From CAYZJB01 sp964602985 (GTDB lineage: Bacteria; CLD3; SB21): DNA of 64,000 nt. Position 1 is the stretch's first letter, and every line of letters begins with the position of its first letter. The notes below the pieces were generated by a model. The model was not told where the DNA came from. It did not search any database and worked only from the letters and a program-made list of their open reading frames with translations. The stretch is taken from positions 33,356-97,355 of the forward strand of contig CAZRTJ010000014.1 of the NCBI GenBank assembly GCA_964602985.1, given 5' to 3'. The translations under genes were made by a program, and so were the position numbers. Positions 17,923-25,853 of the stretch are shown here, piece after piece.

Positions 17923-19326
17923 ATGGCCTTAACCACACACCCGAGCCGACGGGTCGCCAAGTTCGGCGGCACCAGCATGGCCGACGCCAACGCAATCCGA
18001 CGCAGCGCGTCCATCGCCATCGAACGCAATGCCGACCTCGTCGTGGTGTCCGCAACCGCCGGCACGACCAACACGCTCATCGAAATCTCCCGACTGGCCG
18101 TCTCCGGCCAATGGCCGAACGCGAAATCCCATCTCGACGCGATGCGCGAGCGACACGAACATGTGGCATCCGAGTTGAATTGTCCGAACGACACACGAGA
18201 GGAATTGCGTCAGCTTCTGATCGAAGCGGATACCATCGCTCACGGGATCTTTCTTCTGCGCGAGTGTTCCCCTCGCGCCTACGACCGTCTCCTCAGCATC
18301 GGCGAACGGATGAGTTCGCTCTTGTGCGCGGCGGCCCTCCGCGAGATCGCCGGAGCACGTCCGGTCGAAAATGTCGACGTCCGGCGCGTTCTCCGTACGG
18401 ACGATCAATTCGGCAAGGCCATGCCGCTGACGGACGAAATTCCCAAACTGTCCGCGTCGATCTTCCCGCACCTGGGACAAACGATCTACGTCACCCAGGG
18501 TTTTGTCGGCGGAACCGAATCCGGCGAGACGACGACACTGGGACGAGGCGGCAGTGATTTTTCCGCCACGCTCCTGGGCGCAGCGATCGGCGCCTCCGTC
18601 GTGGAAATCTGGACGGACGTGGCCGGCATCGCCACGACGGACCCGCGCTTGTGTCCGGACGCTCGCCCGATCGCGGAAATGACGTTTCAGGAGGCCGCCG
18701 AACTCGCCGCCTTCGGCGCGAAAGTCCTCCACCCGACCACGCTGGCGCCCGCGATCCGCGCCGGTATCGAAGTTTTTGTCGGCAGCAGTTTTGAGCCGGA
18801 GCAGCCCGGCACCTGGATTCGCACGAAGACTGTCGACTCTCCCCTCGTTCGCGCCATGACCTTAAAGAAAGATCAATCGCTCCTCACGCTGACCACGCCG
18901 CGGATGTCGCACGTCCACGGATTCCTGTACTCCATTTTCAAAATCTTTAACGATCACAAAATCAGCGTCGACTCCATCACAACGTCGGAAATTTCCGTCG
19001 CGCTGACCGTGGACGACGCTACCCTGCTGAACAAATCGTTGTTTACCGAACTCAACCGCTTCGCGGAATTGCGAGTCGAAGAACATCTCACCCTCGTCAG
19101 CCTCATCGGCAACAACATCAACCACACGCCCGGGCTCGGCCGGATGATCTTCGACACGCTGGCGCCCGATCACGAGTCGTCCATCAACGTTCGCATGATC
19201 TGTCTTGGCGCGAGCAAACATAATTTTTGTTTCCTCGTCAATGAAAACGAAGCGCCCGAAGCCGTCCGACGGCTGCATCGGACGTTTATCGAAAGCAAAC
19301 TGCCGCGCAAAGCGGTCGTGTCGTGA
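17923..19326 (+). CDS. lysC: Aspartate kinase
   Basis: Catalyses ATP-dependent phosphorylation of L-aspartate, the entry step to the aspartate-derived amino acids. The 467-residue length fits monofunctional LysC. The amino-acid-kinase domain has VAKFGGTSM at residues 11-19, the SIGERMSS segment, the substrate/ATP loop TLGRGGSDFSA and WTDVAGIATTDPR. The last 150 residues hold two ACT domains (SLLTLTTPRMSHVHGFLYSI, then LTLVSLIGNNINHTPG and INVRMICLGASKHN), so lysine feedback is likely. It is first in a six-gene diaminopimelate operon. Its stop overlaps the GTG start of dapB. The ATG at 17923 lacks an obvious Shine-Dalgarno and lies just after a leader hairpin. Confidence 0.95.
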   Translation: MALTTHPSRRVAKFGGTSMADANAIRRSASIAIERNADLVVVSATAGTTNTLIEISRLAVSGQWPNAKSHLDAMRERHEHVASELNCPNDTREELRQLLIEADTIAHGIFLLRECSPRAYDRLLSIGERMSSLLCAAALREIAGARPVENVDVRRVLRTDDQFGKAMPLTDEIPKLSASIFPHLGQTIYVTQGFVGGTESGETTTLGRGGSDFSATLLGAAIGASVVEIWTDVAGIATTDPRLCPDARPIAEMTFQEAAELAAFGAKVLHPTTLAPAIRAGIEVFVGSSFEPEQPGTWIRTKTVDSPLVRAMTLKKDQSLLTLTTPRMSHVHGFLYSIFKIFNDHKISVDSITTSEISVALTVDDATLLNKSLFTELNRFAELRVEEHLTLVSLIGNNINHTPGLGRMIFDTLAPDHESSINVRMICLGASKHNFCFLVNENEAPEAVRRLHRTFIESKLPRKAVVS

Positions 19327-19985
19327 AAACAGCCGTTCTGGGAAAAGGCAAGACCGGCTCCAAAGTCATCGAACTCCTGAAGGATCGACCCGTGGACGTA
19401 TACGATCGTTCGCATCCTCCGACTGTCGATCACCTGTCCCGCGCGGATATCGTGATTTGTTTTCTCCCCGGTCCGGCCTTTCAGAAGATCCTTCCCATCC
19501 TGCTCGACTGCGAAAAGCCGGTCGTCACCGGCAGTACCGGCTGGGAAGGCGCCGAGACTCTCGATCAGAAACTGAAGTCGTCGGGTCGCACATGGATTTG
19601 GGGAACGAATTTCGCTCTGGGCATGAACGTGGTGAAACTTTGCATCGAGCAATTATCCAAAGCATCCCGTCTGGGAACCGCCCGGTATGCGATTCACGAA
19701 ATTCATCACACGCGGAAACTGGACGCGCCGAGCGGCACCGCGCTGTCCTGGCAACGCTGGCTCGGTCAGGACGTCTCCATCACCTCCGAACGCACAGGCG
19801 ACGTGATCGGCATTCACGAGTTGACTCTGCAGCTTCCGTTTGAGAAAATTTCTTTGCGTCATGAGGCGGAGGATCGCAAAATTTTTGCGCAAGGAGCCGT
19901 CTGGGCGGCCGAACAAATTCTGTCGCGTTCCCTGCGCCCGGGATTGATTCGATTTGACGAACTGGTCAGTCAGGAGTTGCTATGA
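19323..19985 (+). CDS. dapB: Dihydrodipicolinate reductase (4-hydroxy-tetrahydrodipicolinate reductase)
   Basis: Reduces 4-hydroxy-tetrahydrodipicolinate to tetrahydrodipicolinate with NAD(P)H. It starts with GTG inside the stop of lysC (GTGA). The 220 residues are shorter than the usual 240-270, as in other FCB-group DapB. The Rossmann start is KTAVLGKGKTGSKV. The catalytic block GTNFALGMN and EIHHTRKLDAPSGTAL, with the His-His and Lys of the active site, is fully conserved. The domain-swapped end (LSLRPGL-like LRPGLIRFDEL) is present. The TGSTGWEG loop is also typical. Its stop overlaps dapA by four bases. Confidence 0.92.
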   Translation: MKTAVLGKGKTGSKVIELLKDRPVDVYDRSHPPTVDHLSRADIVICFLPGPAFQKILPILLDCEKPVVTGSTGWEGAETLDQKLKSSGRTWIWGTNFALGMNVVKLCIEQLSKASRLGTARYAIHEIHHTRKLDAPSGTALSWQRWLGQDVSITSERTGDVIGIHELTLQLPFEKISLRHEAEDRKIFAQGAVWAAEQILSRSLRPGLIRFDELVSQELL

Positions 19986-20872
19986 ATCTAAACGAAACGA
20001 TTTTGTGGACGGCGGTGATCACGCCGCTCGATCGCGAAGGCCGCGTCGATGTTCACTCACTCGAAACGCTCCTGCGTCAGCAGGAAAGCGCCCGTAACGG
20101 AATTCTCATGCTCGGCAGCACCGGCGAGGCGTTGAATCTGGATGCGGCGGAGCGCAATCAGATTCTGGACTTCACGCAGTCGCTCGGCTTGCAGGTTCCG
20201 ATCATGGTCGGCGTCGGCGGAATTCACATGCCGGATACCCTTGCGTGGGTGCGCTCGTTGGAATCGCGTCCGGTCCACGCGTACCTGCTCGTGACGCCGC
20301 TCTACGCGAAGCCCGGGCGGCATGGACAGACGGCGTGGTTTCAACAGTTGCTCGATGCGTCGACGCGACCGTGTATGATTTATAATATCCCGTCCCGAAC
20401 GGGAAAGGCGCTCGAGCACGAGACCGTGAAAGATCTCCAGTCGCATCCGCGATTCTGGGCAATCAAAGAAGCCTCCGGATCGGAACAGGAATTTTCCAAA
20501 TACCGCGCCGAAGCGCCACGCGCCCTGATGATGAGCGGCGACGACGCATTGACGCCCGCCTTCGGACGTCTCGGCGCCAACGGCCTCGTGTCCGTCGCCA
20601 GCAACGTTTGGCCCGAAGCCGCCCAACGGATCACCCGGCTCTCCATCGAGAAGAAATTGTCAACCGAAGACGAAACGATGTGGAAGGAATGTTCGAACGC
20701 GCTCTTCCTCGCCAGCAATCCCGTGCCGGTGAAACGTCTGATGGCGGAACTCGGCATCATCGCGACGGCGGAAACGCGATTGCCCTTGTCCGCACGCGAT
20801 CTGGAATCTGCAGAACGTCTGCTGGAAGCGCACCGACGCGTCACGGCCTGGTACGAAAGGAATCGCGGATGA
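19982..20872 (+). CDS. dapA: Dihydrodipicolinate synthase (4-hydroxy-tetrahydrodipicolinate synthase)
   Basis: Condenses pyruvate with aspartate semialdehyde. The 296-residue TIM barrel has all key positions: WTAVITPLDREGRVD at the N-terminus, the GSTGEALNL loop with the conserved Thr, MIYNIPSRTG carrying the catalytic tyrosine, and FWAIKEASGS with the Schiff-base lysine. MSGDDALTPAFGRLGANGLV matches the later barrel strand. It begins at the ATG of an ATGA overlap with dapB and ends in another with dapD, indicating tight translational coupling. It supplies the substrate reduced by the upstream DapB. Confidence 0.95.
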   Translation: MNLNETILWTAVITPLDREGRVDVHSLETLLRQQESARNGILMLGSTGEALNLDAAERNQILDFTQSLGLQVPIMVGVGGIHMPDTLAWVRSLESRPVHAYLLVTPLYAKPGRHGQTAWFQQLLDASTRPCMIYNIPSRTGKALEHETVKDLQSHPRFWAIKEASGSEQEFSKYRAEAPRALMMSGDDALTPAFGRLGANGLVSVASNVWPEAAQRITRLSIEKKLSTEDETMWKECSNALFLASNPVPVKRLMAELGIIATAETRLPLSARDLESAERLLEAHRRVTAWYERNRG

Positions 20873-21603
20873 GTTCGGTCCTCGATCAACTGGAAGCCGG
20901 AACGGTCCGCGCCGCGACGCTTGTCGATGGAGAGTGGCGCGCCAACATCGACGTCAAGAACGCGATCCTCGCCGCTTTCAAAGAGGGACGATTGACCGAC
21001 TACCACGGCTTCGTGGACAAAGAAAATCTGTTGCCGCAGACGTTCGATGTCCCGCGCGGCGTGCGCGTCGTACCCGGCGGCACGTCGATCCGTCGCGGTG
21101 CGTTCATCGCCAAAGGCGTGATCGTCATGCCTCCCGCCTACGTCAACGTCGGCGCGTATGTAGACGAAGGCACGATGATCGACAGTCACGTGCTCGTCGG
21201 CAGCTGCGCGCAGATCGGACGGCGCGTTCATCTCTCCGCGGGCGTACAGATCGGCGGCGTACTCGAACCCGTCGGACTCAATCCCGTGGTCATCGAGGAC
21301 GACGTCTTCGTGGGCGCAGGGAGTGTCATCGTCGAGGGGATCGTGGTGAAACGACGTGCCGTCCTTGCGCCGGGCGTGATGTTGAGCAAGTCCGTGCCCG
21401 TCTATGACTGCGTACACGAACGCATCTTGCCCAAAGGTTCTGCCATTCCTGAACACGCCGTCGTCGTGTCCGGCACGCGGCCGGTCCATCCGCAACTGAC
21501 GTGGGCCGCGTCGCAGGGCCTTCAACTGCGCTGTGCCCTGATCATCAAATACCGCGACGAAAAGTCCGACGCATCCCTCGTTCTGGAAGAATCGCTCCGA
21601 TGA
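20869..21603 (+). CDS. dapD: Tetrahydrodipicolinate N-acyltransferase (succinyltransferase type)
   Basis: Acylates tetrahydrodipicolinate, opening the ring for transamination. The 244-residue protein has a short N-terminal domain, the family segment RRGAFIAKGVIVMPPAYVNV, then a left-handed beta-helix of hexapeptide repeats (GAYVDEGTMIDSHVLVGSCA, QIGRRVHLSAGVQIGG, IEDDVFVGAGSVIVEG). The VPGGTS and GTMIDSHVLVGSCAQ blocks are typical of DapD rather than of unrelated hexapeptide transferases. Succinyl versus acetyl donor cannot be decided from sequence alone. Start at 20869 overlaps the dapA stop; the stop overlaps lysA. Confidence 0.93.
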   Translation: MSSVLDQLEAGTVRAATLVDGEWRANIDVKNAILAAFKEGRLTDYHGFVDKENLLPQTFDVPRGVRVVPGGTSIRRGAFIAKGVIVMPPAYVNVGAYVDEGTMIDSHVLVGSCAQIGRRVHLSAGVQIGGVLEPVGLNPVVIEDDVFVGAGSVIVEGIVVKRRAVLAPGVMLSKSVPVYDCVHERILPKGSAIPEHAVVVSGTRPVHPQLTWAASQGLQLRCALIIKYRDEKSDASLVLEESLR

Positions 21604-22805
21604 CGTTTCAGCTCTCTGCGCCGCACCGCCGCTTGTGCGAGCAGGCCGCCGAGACGGTGGACAGTCCGTTTTTTGTTTATGATCTCGACGGATTCGACCG
21701 GCGGATTCGCGAATGGACCGCTCTCGTACCGTCGACGTGGCAACTGTGGTACGCCTGCAAGGCCAATCCGCTGTCGTCCATTCTCGCTGTCGTACGCCGC
21801 CACGGATTCGGCATCGACGTCGCCAGTATCGGCGAATTCGAACAGTCCATTACGTGCGGTTTTGAAACAACGATTGCGACGGGTCCTGCGAAAACCGAAT
21901 CGTATCTGCGACGGCTGATCGCCAGCGGCGTCCACACCGTCGTACTCGAGAGTCGTGCGCAGGCCAGGACGCTGAACGAGGTCGCTCGTGCGATGAATCG
22001 GCGCGTATCGGCGCTGATCCGTGTGCAACTCGTCTGGGAATCGGGCGAGAGCCTGCTCGGCGGAAAAAATGTCACAGCATTTGGCGAAGAGGCCGACGTG
22101 TGGCGAACACTGGATGTCTCTGCATGGACGCACGTGGACATTCGCGGCATGCACGTCTTTCAGTGGAGCAACGTTTCCGACCTGTCGGCACTCGCGTCGA
22201 TCTGGAATCACACTGCCGATCAATGTCGAAAGCTGGCGCGGGACATGATGTGCCCGCTGGATGTCCTGGATGTCGGCGGCGGTGTTGGAATTCCGTACAA
22301 CGCAGATCAGAATGAAATTTCGTTCGCGTCGGTCGTCGCAGAGTTGGAGATGATTCGGCGGAGGCACTCCATTCCTCAGATCTGGATGGAAATTGGCCGC
22401 TACGCCATCGGACCGCACGGCCGGTATCTCACCCGCGTCGTTGATCGCAAGAACGTTCGCGGTCGCGAACTGCTCGTGTTGGAAGGTGGGATGAATCATA
22501 TCGCCCGGCCGGTATTGACGGGCGAGACATTTCCGGCAGATCTTCTGCGTGGATCGTCGGCAGAGAGCCGAACGTTTCAATTACACGGACCTCTGTGTAC
22601 GGCTCTCGATTGTCTCGGCACGCATTCCCTGCCCGCGGACACGGCCATCGGAGATTGGATTGTCTTTCATCAGGCGGGCGCATACGGATTCACGGAGTCG
22701 ATGCCGCATTTCCTCTGCCACCCTCAGGCCGCGGAAATCGTGATTGAAAACGAACAAACGAGGATCGTTCGCCCGCCCGCTTCACCACGAGATTGGATGA
22801 AATGA
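21600..22805 (+). CDS. lysA: PLP-dependent decarboxylase, probably diaminopimelate decarboxylase
   Basis: A 401-residue fold-type III PLP enzyme: FFVYDLDGFDRRI, the PLP lysine in LWYACKANPLSSILA, GFGIDVASIGEFE, the phosphate loop VLDVGGGVGIPYN and a C-terminal HQAGAYGFTESMPHF. In its operon with lysC, dapB, dapA and dapD it is best read as the last step from meso-diaminopimelate to lysine. It is divergent: the usual EPGR is EIGR, and the CESxD segment is GPLCTALDCLG, which recalls carboxynorspermidine- or exosortase-linked decarboxylases. A related amino-acid decarboxylase is therefore possible, but context favours LysA. Both ends are ATGA overlaps. Confidence 0.8.
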   Translation: MTFQLSAPHRRLCEQAAETVDSPFFVYDLDGFDRRIREWTALVPSTWQLWYACKANPLSSILAVVRRHGFGIDVASIGEFEQSITCGFETTIATGPAKTESYLRRLIASGVHTVVLESRAQARTLNEVARAMNRRVSALIRVQLVWESGESLLGGKNVTAFGEEADVWRTLDVSAWTHVDIRGMHVFQWSNVSDLSALASIWNHTADQCRKLARDMMCPLDVLDVGGGVGIPYNADQNEISFASVVAELEMIRRRHSIPQIWMEIGRYAIGPHGRYLTRVVDRKNVRGRELLVLEGGMNHIARPVLTGETFPADLLRGSSAESRTFQLHGPLCTALDCLGTHSLPADTAIGDWIVFHQAGAYGFTESMPHFLCHPQAAEIVIENEQTRIVRPPASPRDWMK

Positions 22806-23941
22806 AAAACGAAATTCACATCCAGACCCTCCCCATCAAACAACTGCCCAACGGCGATGCGCTGAACGTGCGCGCATATTCGATTCGTGGAAATACGCCC
22901 GGACTCCACGTGCACATTCAGGCCTCCGTTCACGGCGGCGAGCATCAGGGCAATGTCGTCATTCATGAGTTGATGAAATATTTTTCCGAACAGGATTTTT
23001 CCGGATCGGTCACGTTCGTTCCCGCCGCCAATCCGCAGGCGATGAATGTAAAACTCGGCTCGTCGACGCTTGGCCGATTCAATCCGATGACGGGACACAA
23101 TTGGAACCGTTCGTTCCTGAATCTCACGCAATTGCCCCAGGGTCAAACGGGTCTGGACATCGCGCAATTTGCCTCTGCACATCGCGACAAAACGATGGAC
23201 GACATCCGGTCGAGCTTCAAACAGGAAATCGCCGGCGCTCTGGCGCGATGCGAACAAACGGTTTTTTCGCGCGGCCCCGAAGAGAACGGCTGGCTCCAGC
23301 ATCACCTGCAACGACTCGCCGCACCTGCGGACATCGTGCTCGATCTGCACACCGGACCGGCCGCCTGCCGATACCTGTTTGCGCCGGAATACGCGCGTGA
23401 GTCGGCGCGAATGTTTCAGTCTGACGTCACGCTCCTCATTCCGCATGTCTTTGCCGGCGCGATGGATGAAGCGTGCTTCATGCCGTGGGTGACTTTGCAC
23501 GAGGCGCTCCGAACACACGGCCGGGACGAACCGATTCATTTTGAATCGTTCACCGTCGAACTCGGCGGTGAAGAGCGGATCTCCTTTGACGAGGCGCAAC
23601 AGGATGCGGCTCGAATTCTGAACTACCTCGCCCATCGCGGCGTCGTGTCCGGGCGGTTCGATGGCTCGTCGAAACTCCGCTATGCGGGATTTCTAAAAGA
23701 CTACCGCACATACTTTTCTCCGTACGGCGGACTGGTGGAATTTCTGGCGCGTCCGGGTCGGATGGTTCGGAAGGGAGAGACGACGGCGCAATTTCTACTC
23801 ACCGATCGCATGCACGGAGCGGACAGCGTGATCCCCTATCGCGCGCCCCGAGACATGGTTTTGGTGACGCATTTTCCCTCCGCGGCAATTTCTCAGGGCG
23901 CGGAGATGTTTTACGCGCTGGAGGAGTTTTTTGAATTTTGA
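22802..23941 (+). CDS. AstE/AspA-type M14 metallo-deacylase, candidate acyl-diaminopimelate deacylase
   Basis: A 379-residue member of the succinylglutamate desuccinylase/aspartoacylase group of M14 carboxypeptidases. Zinc ligands are in SVHGGEHQGN (His44, Glu47) and LDLHTGPA (His183); TVELGG supplies the likely catalytic glutamate (Glu253). The C-terminal part (YGGLVEFLARPGRMVRKGET, then YRAPRDMVLVTHF) matches the lid domain of the family. The start at 22802 lies in an ATGA overlap with lysA. The operon contains dapD but no dapE, so removal of the N-succinyl or N-acetyl group from acyl-diaminopimelate is an attractive inferred role. A peptide or acyl-amino-acid hydrolase is the alternative. 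Confidence 0.85.
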   Translation: MKNEIHIQTLPIKQLPNGDALNVRAYSIRGNTPGLHVHIQASVHGGEHQGNVVIHELMKYFSEQDFSGSVTFVPAANPQAMNVKLGSSTLGRFNPMTGHNWNRSFLNLTQLPQGQTGLDIAQFASAHRDKTMDDIRSSFKQEIAGALARCEQTVFSRGPEENGWLQHHLQRLAAPADIVLDLHTGPAACRYLFAPEYARESARMFQSDVTLLIPHVFAGAMDEACFMPWVTLHEALRTHGRDEPIHFESFTVELGGEERISFDEAQQDAARILNYLAHRGVVSGRFDGSSKLRYAGFLKDYRTYFSPYGGLVEFLARPGRMVRKGETTAQFLLTDRMHGADSVIPYRAPRDMVLVTHFPSAAISQGAEMFYALEEFFEF

Positions 23942-24651
23942 GTGACTGCGTCCGGGATATCCGCGACGAAAGCGGGTCCGCGAATCGCCGTTTATATGTG
24001 CGGACGCGGCCTGCGACTTGGTGTTTCCCCCGCTTTCTTAATATTCATCGAATAGCTGGAGGAGTGTCAGGCTGACAAGCGCTTCCAACTGGCGCCCGGG
24101 GTGTTGCTTCAATGGCAGATTGAATTGGAAACCCCCCAAAAAAAACGGTTTGTTGGAACGTTCGTATTTTCTCTCTGCTCTTTCTTTTGCCAACGCGGCA
24201 AAAGAAAGAGCCAAAGAAAAGCGCTGGCGGCTTGCGAAAAAATGCCTGAACTCTCCTTCGCGCCGCGGCGCGGAAAAAACTCCTCGTCCCGACCAAGACA
24301 AATACTGTCGGGACTCGTCAGACAGTTTTCCGCGCTCTTCGCGTCGCTCATTCGAGTTCCGGGCGGCATTTTTCCGCAGGCCGGGGAAGACGGTGTTCTT
24401 CGTGGCCTCCGCTGGCGCCGTTGTCACGACCGAAGGCTGATCCGCCTTTGTTCACTTGGTTCTTTCTGGCGCCTGCCCTGCTGGCGAGCGGGGCGTCAAG
24501 AGAAACAATAGAAGAGAACAACGCGGTTAAGCCGCTTACTTCCAATGTCCAAATTCGCACCGGACAGGCAAACGGAATCAGTTTATCCATGTCCGTAGTT
24601 TGCAGTTGTGGTATGATCGACGCATATTTTTGCATTGAGAACGGAAATTCC
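23942..24651. repeat. Palindrome-rich non-coding stretch
   Basis: No convincing gene is present in these 710 bases. A perfect 15-base inverted repeat lies at 24177-24191/24197-24211 (GCTCTTTCTTTTGCC, loop AACGC). A nested structure has GCGCGGAAAA (24268-24277) pairing with TTTTCCGCGC (24326-24335), enclosing GTCCCGAC/GTCGGGAC (24286-24293/24307-24314). An 18-base string (24365-24382) is shared exactly with 15712-15729. The first hairpin could terminate the dap operon, but the stretch as a whole looks like a dispersed element. Frames through it on both strands are shadows. Confidence 0.7.
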
Positions 24652-24858
24652 ATGATCTTTACGATAACCATTACGCGCGACGAAGACGGCGTCTACATTT
24701 CTGAATGTCCAGCCATCCCCGGTTGCATTAGCCAGGGAAAGACCGAGGCTGAGGCCCAACAAAACATCCAAGATGCCATTAGACAATGCCTCGCAGTTCG
24801 AAACGAAATGGGAATGCCCCTTACCATTGCCACAAAGCAAGTCGAAGTCGCGGTATAA
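24652..24858 (+). CDS. hicB: HicB-family antitoxin
   Basis: A 68-residue HicB/UPF0150 domain: IFTITITRDEDGVYISECPA followed by IPGCISQGKTEAEAQQNIQD and AIRQCLAVRNE, the degenerate RNase-H-like fold of HicB. The start at 24652 with GGAA upstream is chosen over in-frame upstream codons because it begins exactly at the conserved strand. There is no added DNA-binding domain, as in short HicB proteins. It directly precedes the hicA remnant, with the hicA ATG beginning one base after its stop. The antitoxin appears intact while the toxin is not. Confidence 0.87.
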   Translation: MIFTITITRDEDGVYISECPAIPGCISQGKTEAEAQQNIQDAIRQCLAVRNEMGMPLTIATKQVEVAV

Positions 24859-25083
24859 ATGCCGCCCATCCCGGTTCTCCGGCCCAAAATAGTCATCAAG
24901 ACATGTGAACAATTTGGATAGTCTGTCGTTCGGCAATCCGGAAGTCATATTATCCTCACAAAACCCGGCCACATTGCAACATTGTCTGTTCCCAATCACG
25001 ACGAAGTTGCGCGTGGGACCTTGCGCGCGTTGATATCCAAAGCAGGATTTACCGTCGACGAGTTCATCGAAGCCTCCAAGTGA
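24859..25083 (+). pseudogene. hicA: hicA toxin interrupted by an in-frame amber codon
   Basis: The 75-codon frame translates as a HicA mRNA interferase (MPPIPVLRPKIVIKTCEQFG, stop, SVVRQSGSHIILTKPG, then LSVPNHDEVARGTLRALISK and AGFTVDEFIEASK) except for TAG at 24919-24921, where the family normally has an aromatic or hydrophobic residue. There is no frameshift. The stop precedes the catalytic GSH histidine and no good restart codon lies between, so the toxin should be inactive unless the amber codon is read through. It starts immediately after hicB. A base-call error is the alternative explanation. Confidence 0.85.
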
Positions 25084-25260
25084 TCAGTCCAAGTCTGCCC
25101 GGACAAAACCCTTTCACTCCACCAAGTATCGTTAACTCAAATCATTCCCACACTCATCCCAAATCAGACCCAAGAATTTCGAGAGGCGCCGGCAGATTGA
25201 ACGCTTGACTATGGTCGAATGCATGTATACTTTTATCGTATACGCTAAGACTGGGATCAT

Positions 25261-25557
25261 GTGATCGATATTGAAGGGATCGAGGGCTTCGATTGGGACG
25301 ATGGAAACATCAGTAAGAATTGGGACTCTCACAAAGTCACTCATCTTGAGGCCGAACAGGTCTTTTTCAATGATCCGTTCCTCATCGCTTATGACCGAGA
25401 ACATTCGCAGCGAGAGGAGCGCTTTGCCGGACTTGGTAAAACGGATTCTGAACGTTTGCTATTTGTGATTTTCACCATCCGGGACAAAATGATCCGAGTC
25501 ATCTCCGTTCGTGACATGTCGCGAAAAGAAAGAAAGGCTTATCATGAAAAGACGTAA
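25261..25557 (+). CDS. brnT: BrnT-family toxin (DUF497)
   Basis: A 98-residue RelE-fold ribonuclease toxin of the BrnT family. Diagnostic segments are FDWDDGNISKNWDSHKVTHL, EAEQVFFNDPFLI, REERFAGLGKT and IRVISVRDMSRKERKAYHEK, containing the family's conserved His, Glu-Arg and Arg positions. Translation probably begins at the GTG at 25261. The next gene, a CopG-type antitoxin, starts inside its last codons (14-base overlap), the usual brnTA order and coupling. This is the second toxin-antitoxin pair within one kilobase of the hicBA pair. Confidence 0.9.
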   Translation: MIDIEGIEGFDWDDGNISKNWDSHKVTHLEAEQVFFNDPFLIAYDREHSQREERFAGLGKTDSERLLFVIFTIRDKMIRVISVRDMSRKERKAYHEKT

Positions 25558-25813
25558 ATCCATCCCCCGATTCAAATCAGAAGATAAGGAACGGGCTTTC
25601 TGGGACAAACATGATTCCACCGACTATATTGACTGGTCGAAGGCAAAAAAGGCCAAATTTCCAAATCTGAAGCCTTCGAGACGATCCATTTCCTTACGAT
25701 TGCCCGAATCGATGATTAACGATCTTAAAATACTGGCGAATCAACGCGACGTCCCATACCAATCCCTTCTGAAGATGCTCCTGGCGGAGAAAATTAAGGA
25801 AGAAATGGCATAG
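25544..25813 (+). CDS. brnA: BrnA/CopG-family antitoxin
   Basis: An 89-residue partner of BrnT, with the start at 25544 (MKRRKSIPRFKSEDKERAF). The N-terminal part (FWDKHDSTDYIDWSKAKKA) is the toxin-binding segment seen in BrnA-like antitoxins. The C-terminal SRRSISLRLPESMINDLKIL with ANQRDVPYQSLLKMLL is a ribbon-helix-helix DNA-binding domain that would autoregulate the operon. It overlaps brnT by 14 bases. Assignment rests on both sequence and context. Confidence 0.88.
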   Translation: MKRRKSIPRFKSEDKERAFWDKHDSTDYIDWSKAKKAKFPNLKPSRRSISLRLPESMINDLKILANQRDVPYQSLLKMLLAEKIKEEMA

Positions 25814-25853
25814 TGGAATCGCTCACCGGCGCGCTCGGACTCGTGGACTATTC

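Noticed and set aside
20380..21525. Long minus-strand frames opposite dapA, dapD, lysA and the deacylase
   Set aside because: The plus-strand genes have full catalytic motifs and overlapping starts; the antisense frames follow from GC-rich codon usage.
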